In this document: positions 35,927 through 44,770 of the stretch, piece after piece | Layout: each line of letters begins with the position of its first letter | How positions within the stretch are numbered: position 1 is the stretch's first letter | From: an uncultured Leptolyngbyaceae cyanobacterium | GTDB lineage: Bacteria > Cyanobacteriota > Cyanobacteriia > Leptolyngbyales > Leptolyngbyaceae | NCBI GenBank assembly: GCA_938023035.1 | Contig: CALIDI010000022.1 | Span: forward strand, 50,321-114,320 | Reading direction: 5' to 3' | DNA length: 64,000 nt | Notes under the pieces: model-generated | Seen by the model: only the letters and a program-made list of their open reading frames with translations | What the model was told of the DNA's origin: nothing | The model's database searches: none | Translations under genes and position numbers: made by a program

Positions 35927-37246
35927 CTATTGATTCTGCAAAAAGTTGAATCGAATCTGCAATTGCCACTGATCCTCATGCCGATGTAGTTGAATTTGCT
36001 GAATAAATTCACGAAAGTAAAAGCGGCGTTCGGCTTCTGACAGGTCTAACCAAAATTGGGGAATGGAAACCGTTTGGGCGATCGCCGTCAGGTTTACCGG
36101 GGGTAACTGGGCTAGTTGGTTTTGCAGTTCGGCCATTTCTGCCCGAATTTTGTAGGCCCGCAGTTCGGCTGTTTCCTGATCTAAAATCTGGCGGGTCACC
36201 AGATCTGGAAGCTGGGTCAAAATCTCTTGCTGGCGGGCGATCGCCCCCGTGAGGCGTTGTTTGATTGAGTCTAAATCCGGTAGAGCAGCGCCTGCAACCG
36301 CTTTGGGCAGGTCTTCACAGATGCGCGTGATCGTAGCCTGCAAGACGGCCTCATAGAGGAGGCTGCCGCATCGATCCACCTGGGGACATCGGGCTGGCCG
36401 CAGGTAGAGGTACTCTTTTGCACGGCGGGGTGCCGTTGCTCGAATCGGTGTCAGAGGCGATTGGCAGGCAGCACAGACCACCAACCCCGTCAGAGAATGG
36501 GGCGCACTGGCCGTGCGGGGGGGCAGGCGACGGTTGCGGCGCAGGAGTCGATCGACCTGGGCCGCTTCATCGGGCAGCAAAATCGCCTCATGCGTATTCG
36601 GAATCACCTGCCCGTCGTGATACATCAAACTGCCGCGATACACTGGACTGGTGAGCCAGCGGTGCCCGGTAGAAACCGAAATTTTTTTGCCGTAGCGTTT
36701 CCGCACATAACGCACCGCACCGCTGAGAGATCCGTAGAGCAGAAATTGTTCAAAAAAATCTTTAACCACGGGTGCCGTGGTTCGATCCACCAAGTAGCGA
36801 TTTTTGCTGCGTCGGTATCCATAGGGGGCTTTGCCCGGAGGGGGAGCGGTTTTGAGCCGATTGCGGGCATGGCCCTGACGAATTCGCTGACGGCGCTGCT
36901 CTGCCTGCAATTGCTGCACCTGTTGCAAGCGTTTAGCCCCCGGTGGGGCAAGCGTGAGTGGGGCAGCCCCCGGTTGCGCAATCAGCAGGGAAATACCCAG
37001 GGCCTCTAACTCTGCCAGGCGATCGCCCACCGCCGCTACAGAATCACCCAAATCTTCTAACTGACGAATCAGCACGCGATCAAAGGCATGGGTCTGCGCA
37101 TCTCGCAGAAGTTTTTGCCACTGGGGGCGGCGATCTGGCTGAGTGGTCACATCCTGGTAAAGGCGATCAACCGGCCATCCAGTAAAGGGAGACTCCAAGC
37201 CAGTGTCTAACAACGGATTGAGAACCAAGTAAGCAGCCAAATCCAT
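35927..37246 (-). CDS. Recombinase-family protein with degenerate serine-recombinase domain
   Basis: A 439-aa protein with the layout of a large serine recombinase. It has a resolvase-like N-domain (1-95), a Recombinase domain (GKAPYGYRRSKNRYLVD ... VRYVRKRYGKKISVSTGHRWLTSPVYRGSLMYHD), a zinc ribbon (CAACQ ... CPQVDRCG) and a coiled coil with C-terminal beta region. The N-domain lacks the Tyr-x-Arg-Val-Ser catalytic serine motif (here AAYLVLNP). The usual RLDRLGRS reads QLEDLGDS. It therefore looks catalytically inactive but still DNA-binding. The gene is intact and monocistronic. Function unknown. Confidence 0.82.
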   Translation of the reverse strand: MDLAAYLVLNPLLDTGLESPFTGWPVDRLYQDVTTQPDRRPQWQKLLRDAQTHAFDRVLIRQLEDLGDSVAAVGDRLAELEALGISLLIAQPGAAPLTLAPPGAKRLQQVQQLQAEQRRQRIRQGHARNRLKTAPPPGKAPYGYRRSKNRYLVDRTTAPVVKDFFEQFLLYGSLSGAVRYVRKRYGKKISVSTGHRWLTSPVYRGSLMYHDGQVIPNTHEAILLPDEAAQVDRLLRRNRRLPPRTASAPHSLTGLVVCAACQSPLTPIRATAPRRAKEYLYLRPARCPQVDRCGSLLYEAVLQATITRICEDLPKAVAGAALPDLDSIKQRLTGAIARQQEILTQLPDLVTRQILDQETAELRAYKIRAEMAELQNQLAQLPPVNLTAIAQTVSIPQFWLDLSEAERRFYFREFIQQIQLHRHEDQWQLQIRFNFLQNQ

Positions 37247-37310
37247 GGGTTTTCCGCCTTTTGCCTTTTGCTGTCTGCCTGCCGCTCAGTAGATCGCTAT
37301 AATGACCTGT

Positions 37311-37366
37311 AGGCAGGGAAGGGGGGACTGCGCCTCCAGGTCGGGGGCTACCCTCTTCACCCCCGA
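37311..37366. repeat. GC-rich palindromic repeat
   Basis: GGGAAGGGGGGACTGCGCC and GGGGGCTACCCTCTTCACCC resemble the unit at 4831-4887 read on the minus strand. It separates the VOC gene from the recombinase gene, both minus strand. Confidence 0.4.
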
Positions 37367-37405
37367 AATCCTGTGCAATCTAAATTTATTGCGCCCAGCT
37401 ATTGA

Positions 37406-37768
37406 CTAGACTTGGCTTAACTCAATCACGTTGCCATCGGGATCTTGGGTAAACACCGCCGCCCGCCCCGAAGCACTCAACTGCACGGGGCAATGGTGCT
37501 TCTGCAACCTTGCTTTGGCGGCTTCTAGGTCTGCAACAGCAAAGGCGATGTGGGGGTTGCGCCCCCACTTTTCTGGATGGGTAAGAGTAACGGTATAGCC
37601 ATCAGCCTGCATTAGGTGAATCTGGTGGCCCCCCACTTCGTACCAGATACCTGGAAATTTGAGGGCACGCTCTACCTGAGGCAACCCCAGGATCGTTCCA
37701 TAGAAGTGAGCGGCGGCTTCCAGGTCAGCCACCAGCAGAGCGCTATGAAGGCATTGGATAATCTGCAT
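37406..37768 (-). CDS. VOC-family (glyoxalase/lactoylglutathione lyase-like) protein
   Basis: A 120-aa single-module vicinal-oxygen-chelate protein. It opens with the metal-ligand strand QCLHSALLVADLEAAAHFYG, carries NPHIAFAVADLEAAKARL in the second half and ends QDPDGNVIELSQ, whose Glu is the usual last metal ligand. Substrate is unknown; glyoxalase I, ring-cleaving dioxygenase and resistance proteins all share this fold. Start taken at ATG 37768, which gives the family-typical N-terminus. Confidence 0.85.
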   Translation of the reverse strand: MQIIQCLHSALLVADLEAAAHFYGTILGLPQVERALKFPGIWYEVGGHQIHLMQADGYTVTLTHPEKWGRNPHIAFAVADLEAAKARLQKHHCPVQLSASGRAAVFTQDPDGNVIELSQV

Positions 37769-37901
37769 TGGTTTTGGCGATCGCACGTGAGCGTGAACCT
37801 ATCACTCCTCCCCCGCTTTCCATTAAACCCTGAAAATCTCCGGTCATTTCGAGCAAAATCACCTATCCTGTTACAGCTAGCCCCATTGACCGAGAGAGAG
37901 T

Positions 37902-38486
37902 ATGACCGCAAAAGGTCAGCAAATGTCACTGTTTACTGCCGCAGAAACGGGCGGCACCTACCGGGTGCGATCGCAACCCCTACCCCTGACAATCAGCCGG
38001 CCCGTTTTACAAGCCTGGAAGCAACGTGTTTTTGAATTTCAACAACAGGTGAAGTTCCAGACCGTAGCCCAGCAGCCCAGCCTGTTTGCGACCCAACTGG
38101 CTGTTGAACAACTTGCTGAACAGATTGATCCCTTTTCCTTGCCGCGACAAAACATTGAGTTCTGGCGCAAACCCGTGACAGAAGCCGGGGTCGCCGCCTA
38201 CTATTTTGTCATCGATGATGCCATGCCCCTATTGCTCTATGTGGGGGAAACTATCCAATCCAATCAACGTTGGAAGGGCGAACACGACTGTAAACGCTAT
38301 GTGCAGAATTATATGGAGGCCCACCGCAGCCATGACATCTTGGCCAGGGTGAATATTGGTTTCTACCATTGGGCACCAGAGCAGACCCGCGATCGCCAGC
38401 AGTTAGAAACCGCTTTGATCGATCGATGGCGATCGCCCTTTAACAAGCAAAACTGGACGTTTTGGCAAACGCCCTTCACTGGATGA
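37902..38486 (+). CDS. GIY-YIG nuclease-family protein
   Basis: A 194-aa protein whose central part has the GIY-YIG motif in variant form (YYFVIDDAMPLLLYVGET). RWKGEHDCKRYVQNYMEAHRSH and the Glu of QLETALIDRWRSPFNK follow and fit the catalytic Arg and Glu. The N-terminal 85 residues (MSLFTAAETGGTYRVRS...) are outside the nuclease domain. Related proteins are found across cyanobacteria; the substrate is unknown. A family B element starts 6 bp after the stop. Confidence 0.8.
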   Translation: MTAKGQQMSLFTAAETGGTYRVRSQPLPLTISRPVLQAWKQRVFEFQQQVKFQTVAQQPSLFATQLAVEQLAEQIDPFSLPRQNIEFWRKPVTEAGVAAYYFVIDDAMPLLLYVGETIQSNQRWKGEHDCKRYVQNYMEAHRSHDILARVNIGFYHWAPEQTRDRQQLETALIDRWRSPFNKQNWTFWQTPFTG

Positions 38487-38492
38487 ACCAAG

Positions 38493-38838
38493 TAGACAAA
38501 AGCATCCGTCTAACTGTCCTCACCCCCACCCCCTGATTGACTGACAAAACCTGGGCACCGGGCGGTTGAAACGGCTGCGACATCAACAAAGTCGGGCGCT
38601 GCCTCTCTACCCTTACCGAAAACCGGCGCAGGCGGGTTTTGCATCTGTAGGCGCGGCTTCCAGCCGCCAGCGAAAAAGTTTTGTCAATCAACGAGACCCT
38701 ACCCCCATCCCCAAGCAGGAGAGGAACTTCGAGCCGGCTTCCTTTTTCCCTCGATAGGGGCAGATGCCAAGGGATGAAGGTGACCTAGACGAGTTCAGAA
38801 ATTTCTGCCTAGCTGCACAAGTACGCTACGGCAAAAAC
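38493..38838. repeat. Family B element, copy B4, interrupted by a family D element
   Basis: The left end TAGACAAAAGCATCCGTCTA matches the other B ends, and the right end GAGTTCAGAAATTTCTGCC matches copies B2 and B3. Between them the 163-bp family D element is inserted, so the B element without it would be about 183 bp. Confidence 0.65.
38533..38695. repeat. Family D MITE-like element, copy D1
   Basis: Ends CTGATTGACTGACAAAAC and (minus strand) CTCGTTGATTGACAAAAC are inverted repeats. The interior matches D2 at 58681 in the opposite orientation, including GGCGGGTTTTGC and CCAGCCGCCAGCGAAAAA-like blocks. The flanks are C-rich, so no clear target duplication can be read. Confidence 0.75.
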
Positions 38839-38898
38839 GACGCCGATTCAAGAACCTTGCAACATAAAGACCCTCATATTGTTTTCCTTTGTAATTTT

Positions 38899-39555
38899 TC
38901 ATTCCCCAACCGGATGTTGGCCATAGAAGGGCAGGGTCTCCCTCCAGAGAGGCCGCTGCCCCTGCCGCCATCGCTGATAGGCCAGGTCGAGTAAGCTGGG
39001 GGTGGTGTATCCTAGGGATGCTTCCGCCTCTAGTAAATGCAATGGGATTTGCTCCTGCTCCAAGGTTTGCTGCCAGCGGGCTGGAGACATAACCGTATCT
39101 GGCAAAATAGTCTTTAGGCTGGTTTCTCCGGGTTGATAAATCGCCCCAAAGACTTTTCCCCGCTGTGCCCGCATTTGCACCGCGATCGCTTGACCAGCAG
39201 GGATGTTAGCGCGCTCGGCCCAGGCAATTGCGGCCAAGGTCGAGACCCCAAAGAGAGGAATATTTAACTGCTGTGCCAGGGTACGAGCGGTGACAACCCC
39301 CAGGCGGGTGCCAGTAAAACTACCTGGGCCTCGGGCTACCGCTAGAAATGCCAGATCCGACCAAGTTTGGGGCAATAAAAATTCTGCCAGATAAAAATGG
39401 AGGTGGGTGGCTAAATCTCGCCCCAACTCCCAAACCGAGTGACGGCAATCGCTCATGTTAAGAGCGATCGCAAAACCCAAATCAGGACTGGAGGTATGAA
39501 TCGCGAAACCGTATTGCTGCACGAAGTTAAATCTGTTGTTTTTCAGGGCAGGCAT
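38899..39555 (-). CDS. tsaB: tRNA threonylcarbamoyladenosine biosynthesis protein TsaB
   Basis: Subunit that, with TsaD and TsaE, transfers threonylcarbamoyl to A37 of ANN-decoding tRNAs. The 218-aa protein has the N-terminal ASKHA strand (GFAIHTSSPDLGFAIAL), the dimerisation motif GPGSFTGTRLGVVTA and the ALLVxxx-like ARRGKVFGAIY region (as MRAQRGKVFGAIYQ). ATG 39555 has a site AGGTAGG about 5 nt upstream. Monocistronic here. Confidence 0.92.
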   Translation of the reverse strand: MPALKNNRFNFVQQYGFAIHTSSPDLGFAIALNMSDCRHSVWELGRDLATHLHFYLAEFLLPQTWSDLAFLAVARGPGSFTGTRLGVVTARTLAQQLNIPLFGVSTLAAIAWAERANIPAGQAIAVQMRAQRGKVFGAIYQPGETSLKTILPDTVMSPARWQQTLEQEQIPLHLLEAEASLGYTTPSLLDLAYQRWRQGQRPLWRETLPFYGQHPVGE

Positions 39556-40058
39556 CCATCCTACCTATTTCTGAGCAACCCTCAAAGTACGGTCAATCAA
39601 TCAAAGGTCGTAGATACAACCAACCCCACACCCTGGAGGTTTATTGCAGCACGAACCCAGGCTAGGAAGATTTCTAGGAGTGGAGCCCCAGATCGGAAAA
39701 GGCTGCACCTATCTGATGCCACTCCGATGCCATAGAGGCGTAGGGAAACACAGCATCATTTTTTGTGCCCTCGGTGTTTTTGGAGCGCAGCCTCAGATGA
39801 GAAAGTTCTCATTCCTGAGCCACTAATAGCGATCGCAACAAATTTAGTGGTTCAGAAATAATGTTAATACCCAAGATGGAGTCTATCTGGTGGATATTAC
39901 CAAGTTGGTGGCTGCAATTAGACAGAAGATGTCAGCGCAGATGGAAAAGCAGAAACCCCTTGCCTGGTAGCGCCGCCCCAAACCCCCCTTTTGACCATTC
40001 ATTTGACTTAGCTACTGAGTCGTCGCACGATGATTAAACTCACACAAGTGATGAGCGA

Positions 40059-40257
40059 GTACAGTAGGCAGAAATTTCTGGACTAGCCTCAGCCATCCCC
40101 ATTCCCCTTGCTTGAATGCCGGCTAGGGTTATACCCCTGCTCCCATCAAGGGAGAACGGGAGCTAAATCGAAGCCCCTCTCCTCGACCCCTCCATGAATA
40201 GGCAGGGGGGAAGGAGAGGGTTTGGGATGAGGGTAGCCAGACGGATGCCTTAGTCTA
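40059..40257. repeat. Family B element, copy B2 (full length)
   Basis: Runs from GTACAGTAGGCAGAAATTTC to GATGCCTTAGTCTA. The ends are imperfect inverted repeats and the middle is a set of nested GC-rich palindromes. It is the most complete B copy. The rest of 39556-40518 has no supported gene. Confidence 0.7.
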
Positions 40258-40518
40258 TTCGATACTGGCATGCTTCAGATAAGCAACAAATTTCGTCATT
40301 CTTGAGCCATTCTTGATTAGTTATGATTACAGGAAGAAAAATCAAGCCATTGTCCCCAAAAGCTGGATAAAACCATTCAGAAATTCCCTGGTGGCAGTTT
40401 GCAGGAAATGCATGACCCAACTGATTTTTCACAAAACTTTAGATCCGGAGTTACTAACATTAGTCGGGTAGTTAACCGGATGAATACAACATTGGGTTAC
40501 CAGGGGTAGACAACACCG

Positions 40519-42930
40519 ATGGACAAACTGGTTGTGTTGAAGATTGGAACAGGTAGTTTGGAACAGGGCTTTTCTGTACTTCTACAAATGGGTGAAGAAA
40601 ATGCTCGCCCTTGCATTGAGTTAACGGGGCATTTACCCCCTGCTCCCGAGTTACGCCAATGCTATGCCCACTGGCAGGCCAGTTACCGCCAATTAGGGAT
40701 ACAATCTCGCTTGGCCCCAGCCGCTCAACCTGTGAAAAAAGTTACGGCCATGGCTGACTGCCTGGATGCGGCAGCGACTTTACATCAGCAATTTCAGCGC
40801 TGGCTCCAGTCTGAACCCTTTCGTCCTCTGCGGGAAAAGTGGTTAGAACGGCTGTCGCCCGATGAATCCATTCGCGTGTTGCTGCAAACTGAGGATATCC
40901 TGCTGCAACGTTTTCCCTGGCATCAGTTGGATCTACTAGAGCGTTACCCCCAGGCAGAAATTGCCCTGAGTGCGCCCAACTACGAGCAACCGCTGATCGC
41001 CCCCAGAGCCGCTACGGGAAAGGTGCGAATTCTGGCAATTTTAGGCGATCGGCGTGGCATCAATACCCAAACTGATCAGCAACTTTTGGAGCAACTTCCC
41101 CAGGCAGAGGTGCATGTTTTAGTGGAGCCAGAGCGAGCCGAGTTGAGCCATCAGCTATGGACGCAGCCCTGGGATATTTTGTTTTTTGCAGGGCATAGCC
41201 AGACAACCGATGTTGGTACCATTGCCCTCAATCCCCATGACCAGCTCTCCTTGGCTGAACTGCGGTATGCCCTGCGTCGGGCGATCGCCCAAGGTTTACA
41301 ACTGGCCATTTTCAACTCCTGCGATGGGCTGGGCCTCGCCCAGGATTTAGCAGATCTTCAGATTCCCCAACTCATCGTCATGCGGGAACCTGTACCCGAC
41401 TGTGTGGCCCAAGCATTTCTACAGTTTTTTCTGGCGAGCTATGCCCATCACCAACCTCTGTATCAGGCAGTGCGATCCGCCCGGGAGCGCCTACAAGCTT
41501 TAGAAAATCGCTTTCCCTGCGCTACTTGGTTGCCGGTCTTATATCAACACCCGGCCCTATCGCCCCCGACCTGGCAAGCGTTAGTCGGGAGTCCGTCATC
41601 CCCCCCTTCCACCCAGCCCATGCGTCCTGTAACCACTTGGCGACGCACCGTCAGTGCTGGCTTGGCGATTGCCCTGGGGGTGAACCTACTGCGACTTGCT
41701 GGTCTGTTCCAGGGCGTTGAATTACGCGCCTTTGATCATTTGCTGCGCCACCGTCCCACTGAGAACCCGGACCCCCGCCTAGTACTGATTCAGATTGAAG
41801 ATGCCGATATTGAGTACCAGCGTCAACGGCAAGACCTGAAAGGCGTTTCTCTAGCAGATGCGCCCCTCTCACAATTACTAGAGATTTTGGAACCCTACCA
41901 ACCCCGTGTGATTGGGCTTGCCCTCTACCGGGACTATGCCACTCACCCCAAGGAAACTGCCTTGATCCGGCGGTTGCAACAGAGTCAAAATTTGGTGGGC
42001 ATTTGCAAAGTGAGCGACAGCCAGAATGACCCCCATGGAGTTCGCCCCCCGGCGGAGGTTCCTGATGAGCGGCTAGGGTTTAGTGACTTTTTAACCGATA
42101 CGGATCAGTACCTGCGCCGCCACCTGTTGTTTATGAACCCGGAGGCAACTTCTCACTGCCAGGCTACCTATGCTTTTAGCAGCCAGATCGCCTTACGTTA
42201 TTTACTGCAAGAAGGCATCAAACCCAACTTTAGCGCCACGGGTAATCTGCAACTCGGTTCTTTGGAATTACTCCGCCTGCAACCTCGCAGTGGTGCCTAT
42301 CAGGGGATTGATGCCCAGGGGGGCCAGCTATTGCTGAACTATCGGGCTACGACGACAATTGCCGAAACGGTTGCTCTGCGAGATTTGCTCACCGGCAAGG
42401 TGCCCCCTGTTGCCCTAGAGCGGATTTTTCGCGATCGCATCGTTTTGATTGGGGTGACGGCCAAAACCGCCAGCGATCACTGGCACACTCCCATCACCTC
42501 TCCTACAGAAACGCTTCCTGGCATTGTTGTACAGGCCCACATGGTAAGCCAATTGCTAAGCCATGTGCTAGACCAGCGCCCTCTATTGCGTCCCCTCTCC
42601 CCCCCGCTGGAAGCCCTATGGATCACCGCCTGGGCATTGCTGGGGGCTGTTCTCACCCCCATCGCGCCTTTATACTTACAGAGAAGGCCTCCCTATTGGC
42701 ACGTTCTTCTGATCGGCAGTGGTCTGACCCTATTGCTCTATGCTTCTTGTTGGCTAACGTTGATTTACGGGCTGTGGTTGCCTTTGATCCCCCCTGCGAT
42801 CGCCCTTGGCATCACCAGCCTAACCGCAGGAGCACCACTTTCTCAAACGCACTCCCCCAAGCGGTTAAGCGATAAAGCCCCAAGCGATAGAGCGATTTCT
42901 GCCTCCTGGAAAGTTGAAAGACGGGTCTGA
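40519..42930 (+). CDS. CHAT (caspase-like) protease fused to a CHASE2 sensor domain
   Basis: An 803-aa protein. The N-terminal CHAT domain (about 165-345) has the catalytic pair His226 (FFAGHS) and Cys268 (FNSCDG). A transmembrane segment (377-395) leads to a CHASE2 domain (about 400-690, starting FDHLLRHRPTENPDPRLVLI). Three C-terminal membrane spans (about 698-775) and a short cytosolic tail close it. CHASE2 is an extracytoplasmic sensor module, so the protein looks like a membrane receptor with a cytoplasmic caspase-like protease. Substrate and signal are unknown. Downstream lies family E copy E3. Confidence 0.85.
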   Translation: MDKLVVLKIGTGSLEQGFSVLLQMGEENARPCIELTGHLPPAPELRQCYAHWQASYRQLGIQSRLAPAAQPVKKVTAMADCLDAAATLHQQFQRWLQSEPFRPLREKWLERLSPDESIRVLLQTEDILLQRFPWHQLDLLERYPQAEIALSAPNYEQPLIAPRAATGKVRILAILGDRRGINTQTDQQLLEQLPQAEVHVLVEPERAELSHQLWTQPWDILFFAGHSQTTDVGTIALNPHDQLSLAELRYALRRAIAQGLQLAIFNSCDGLGLAQDLADLQIPQLIVMREPVPDCVAQAFLQFFLASYAHHQPLYQAVRSARERLQALENRFPCATWLPVLYQHPALSPPTWQALVGSPSSPPSTQPMRPVTTWRRTVSAGLAIALGVNLLRLAGLFQGVELRAFDHLLRHRPTENPDPRLVLIQIEDADIEYQRQRQDLKGVSLADAPLSQLLEILEPYQPRVIGLALYRDYATHPKETALIRRLQQSQNLVGICKVSDSQNDPHGVRPPAEVPDERLGFSDFLTDTDQYLRRHLLFMNPEATSHCQATYAFSSQIALRYLLQEGIKPNFSATGNLQLGSLELLRLQPRSGAYQGIDAQGGQLLLNYRATTTIAETVALRDLLTGKVPPVALERIFRDRIVLIGVTAKTASDHWHTPITSPTETLPGIVVQAHMVSQLLSHVLDQRPLLRPLSPPLEALWITAWALLGAVLTPIAPLYLQRRPPYWHVLLIGSGLTLLLYASCWLTLIYGLWLPLIPPAIALGITSLTAGAPLSQTHSPKRLSDKAPSDRAISASWKVERRV

Positions 42931-42949
42931 TCTTATCCCCACCCCTTAG

Positions 42950-43122
42950 AGAATGCCTGAAAAGCCGATCTCCCAGTAACCCGGCCAAATTAAGTCGCAG
43001 CTATCAAGACAAAGCAATACCTCACAGGGTATAGAAGCATTCGGTGCAGTGAAGTCTGCGGTGGTAGACTTATTGGCCCAGTTGGTCGCAGTTTTAACTG
43101 CCCAACATGTTGCCAATACCCT
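42950..43122 (+). repeat. Family E element, copy E3
   Basis: Matches E1 and E2 over its length (AGCCGATCTCCCAGTAAC, TTAAGTCGCAGCTATC, GTCGCAGTTTTAACTGCC). Flanks are TTAG (42946-42949) and TTAA (43123-43126), a near duplication. It fills the gap between two convergent genes. Confidence 0.68.
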
Positions 43123-43149
43123 TTAAGAAAGTTTAGTAAAAAGGTTAAG

Positions 43150-43563
43150 TTACGATTTCTTGCCAGCGTCCAGAGACTCCGCAGGGGCCGCACCCTTAAC
43201 CACCGGATGAGTGCCAATGCCACGAGCTGCAAAGTAGTTGTTCAAAGCCGTACTGGCTAGAGACAGCACAATCGGGCCAAGAATAAATGCCAGCAGGCCC
43301 TTGACAGCAAAACCAGGAACTAAAACCGACGCCAGCCAAAAACATAGCCCATTGATCACCAAAGCAAACAATCCCAGGGTGAGCAATGTAATCGGAAAAG
43401 AGAAAAACGACAAAACTGGCTTGATGAAAGCATTGACAAAACCAATCACAGCAGCGGCGACAAGGGCAGTGGGAAAAGAGGCAATATCCACACCGGGAAT
43501 GACTAAATCAGTCACCAATAAACTGAGGGCCGTTGCCAGAATGGTTACCAGGTATCCAAGCAT
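43150..43563 (-). CDS. Phage holin family (four-TM, PF04020-type) protein
   Basis: A 137-aa protein with four hydrophobic segments: LVTILATALSLLVTDLVI, FPTALVAAAVIGFVNAFI, LTLGLFALVINGLCFWLASVLV and KGLLAFILGPIVLSLASTAL. The VNAFIKPVLSFFSFPITLLTLGLF hallmark spans two of them. This family is widespread in non-phage contexts, with no proven lysis role. ATG 43563 has AGGAG about 9 nt upstream. The polar tail (GIGTHPVVKGAAPAESLDAG) is cytoplasmic. Convergent with the CHAT-CHASE2 gene across repeat E3. Confidence 0.88.
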   Translation of the reverse strand: MLGYLVTILATALSLLVTDLVIPGVDIASFPTALVAAAVIGFVNAFIKPVLSFFSFPITLLTLGLFALVINGLCFWLASVLVPGFAVKGLLAFILGPIVLSLASTALNNYFAARGIGTHPVVKGAAPAESLDAGKKS

Positions 43564-43944
43564 AAAATTCTCCTGTCTGCTGAAGCTGTAAAGAAACCAT
43601 CCAATCTTCTTTACCATCCTAGAGTAAGCCCCTGGTATTCACATTGAATGTCACTGGCTTGAGAAACTTGAAAATATCTAGATTGGCTTCTGTCTCTGGC
43701 TGCCACTAGGCGATCAGATAGGAAAATACTATTGTTTAAAACTCAGCTTGCTGCAATATTTTTTAATATCTTCGGGCAGCCAACTTTCTCAGAGCAAACA
43801 GTTGGTTCTACACTGAGAGATTAAACACTGAGAGATTAAGTCGAAGTTTGGCGAGAGGATGGTACTTTCTCCGGAGCCAGATTTTCACTCTTCTGATTCG
43901 GGAAACTGTACGAAAATAAAATATCTGTAATGCTCTATAGGTAT

Positions 43945-44152
43945 CGCCTGCCACATCTTCTTTGCCCTCACCCTTTTCTGGTATGCCCGCAGGGCTTTAA
44001 TCCCTCTCCCAAATTAGAAGATGGACTTCGAGATGGAGCGGCGACCCTTCTCCTAGGTTGCGAGAAAGAGCATAGCCCTGGCAAGCACTCAAGAAAGGGA
44101 GATGGAAATGGCCTAGGCTAGTCCAGAAATATCTGCCTTGCGTACTAGTCTA
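43945..44152. repeat. Mixed family A/B element
   Basis: The left half (TGCCCTCACCCTTTTCTGGT and AGGGCTTTAATCCCTCTCCC) is family A-like. The right half (GGCTAGTCCAGAAATATCTG then GTACTAG) is family B-like. The rest of 43618-44166 is AT-rich with no gene. GAGATTAA occurs twice near 43820-43840. Confidence 0.5.
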
Positions 44153-44166
44153 CGGTTCTAATCACC

Positions 44167-44676
44167 TTAATCAGTTTCAGAAGAAGAACTCTTTTCGGGC
44201 TTGGTGTCTCCTTTAGAAGTCATCCTTGTCTCAACCGCCCCAGGAGCAACAGGTAAACTCACGGGTGGCGCAGGGGGTGGGGGTGGTGCAGCAACCTTTG
44301 CTGGCGATTGACGGGTTTCATCTACTGAAACTTCCATACCTAGCTGAGTTTTAGCGGCAATTAAAGCATTACTCAGTCCTTCCTTCAAAGACTCGACCAG
44401 TGTTGCACTAGACTCTGAACTAATGCCAGCAGTGTCGACTTTGGGTCTATCCAAATTGTTGACCCAATCGCGCACTTCCCAACCCGTTTTATAACCGGTT
44501 TTCCAAATCCATTCACCAGCGACGAGACCCAGACACAAAACAAGCCAGATAATATACCCAATATCCTTGAGTAGTGTCCATGTTAATGTTACTGCTTTTG
44601 CATAGGTGGCAGCAGTTTCAGGAGCTGTTAACGTTTGCCAAATCTTGCTGGCCTGAGTTTGCACCGGATTTGTCAT
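44167..44676 (-). CDS. Hypothetical membrane protein with Pro-rich tail
   Basis: A 169-aa protein, family not recognised. A helical N-terminal part (KIWQTLTAPETAATYAKAVT) precedes one strong membrane span (about residues 38-57, IGYIIWLVLCLGLVAGEWIW). An amphipathic stretch (VRDWVNNLDRP ... LVESLKEGLSNALIAAKTQL) and a disordered tail with AAPPPPPAPP and an acidic end follow. It starts about 95 bp from the J-protein gene end on the same strand. Probably a real conserved cyanobacterial protein. Confidence 0.7.
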   Translation of the reverse strand: MTNPVQTQASKIWQTLTAPETAATYAKAVTLTWTLLKDIGYIIWLVLCLGLVAGEWIWKTGYKTGWEVRDWVNNLDRPKVDTAGISSESSATLVESLKEGLSNALIAAKTQLGMEVSVDETRQSPAKVAAPPPPPAPPVSLPVAPGAVETRMTSKGDTKPEKSSSSETD

Positions 44677-44770
44677 GATTCCCTCTCTAAAGACATCCTC
44701 ACATTTCCCCGGTCTATCCTATTACGTTTTGGGAACAAACCAGAGTGTTGTTTTTTGCGCAGGCAAGGAA

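Noticed and set aside
36461..37009. 182-codon plus-strand frame
   Set aside because: Antisense to the recombinase-family gene, whose Recombinase and zinc-ribbon motifs are clear.
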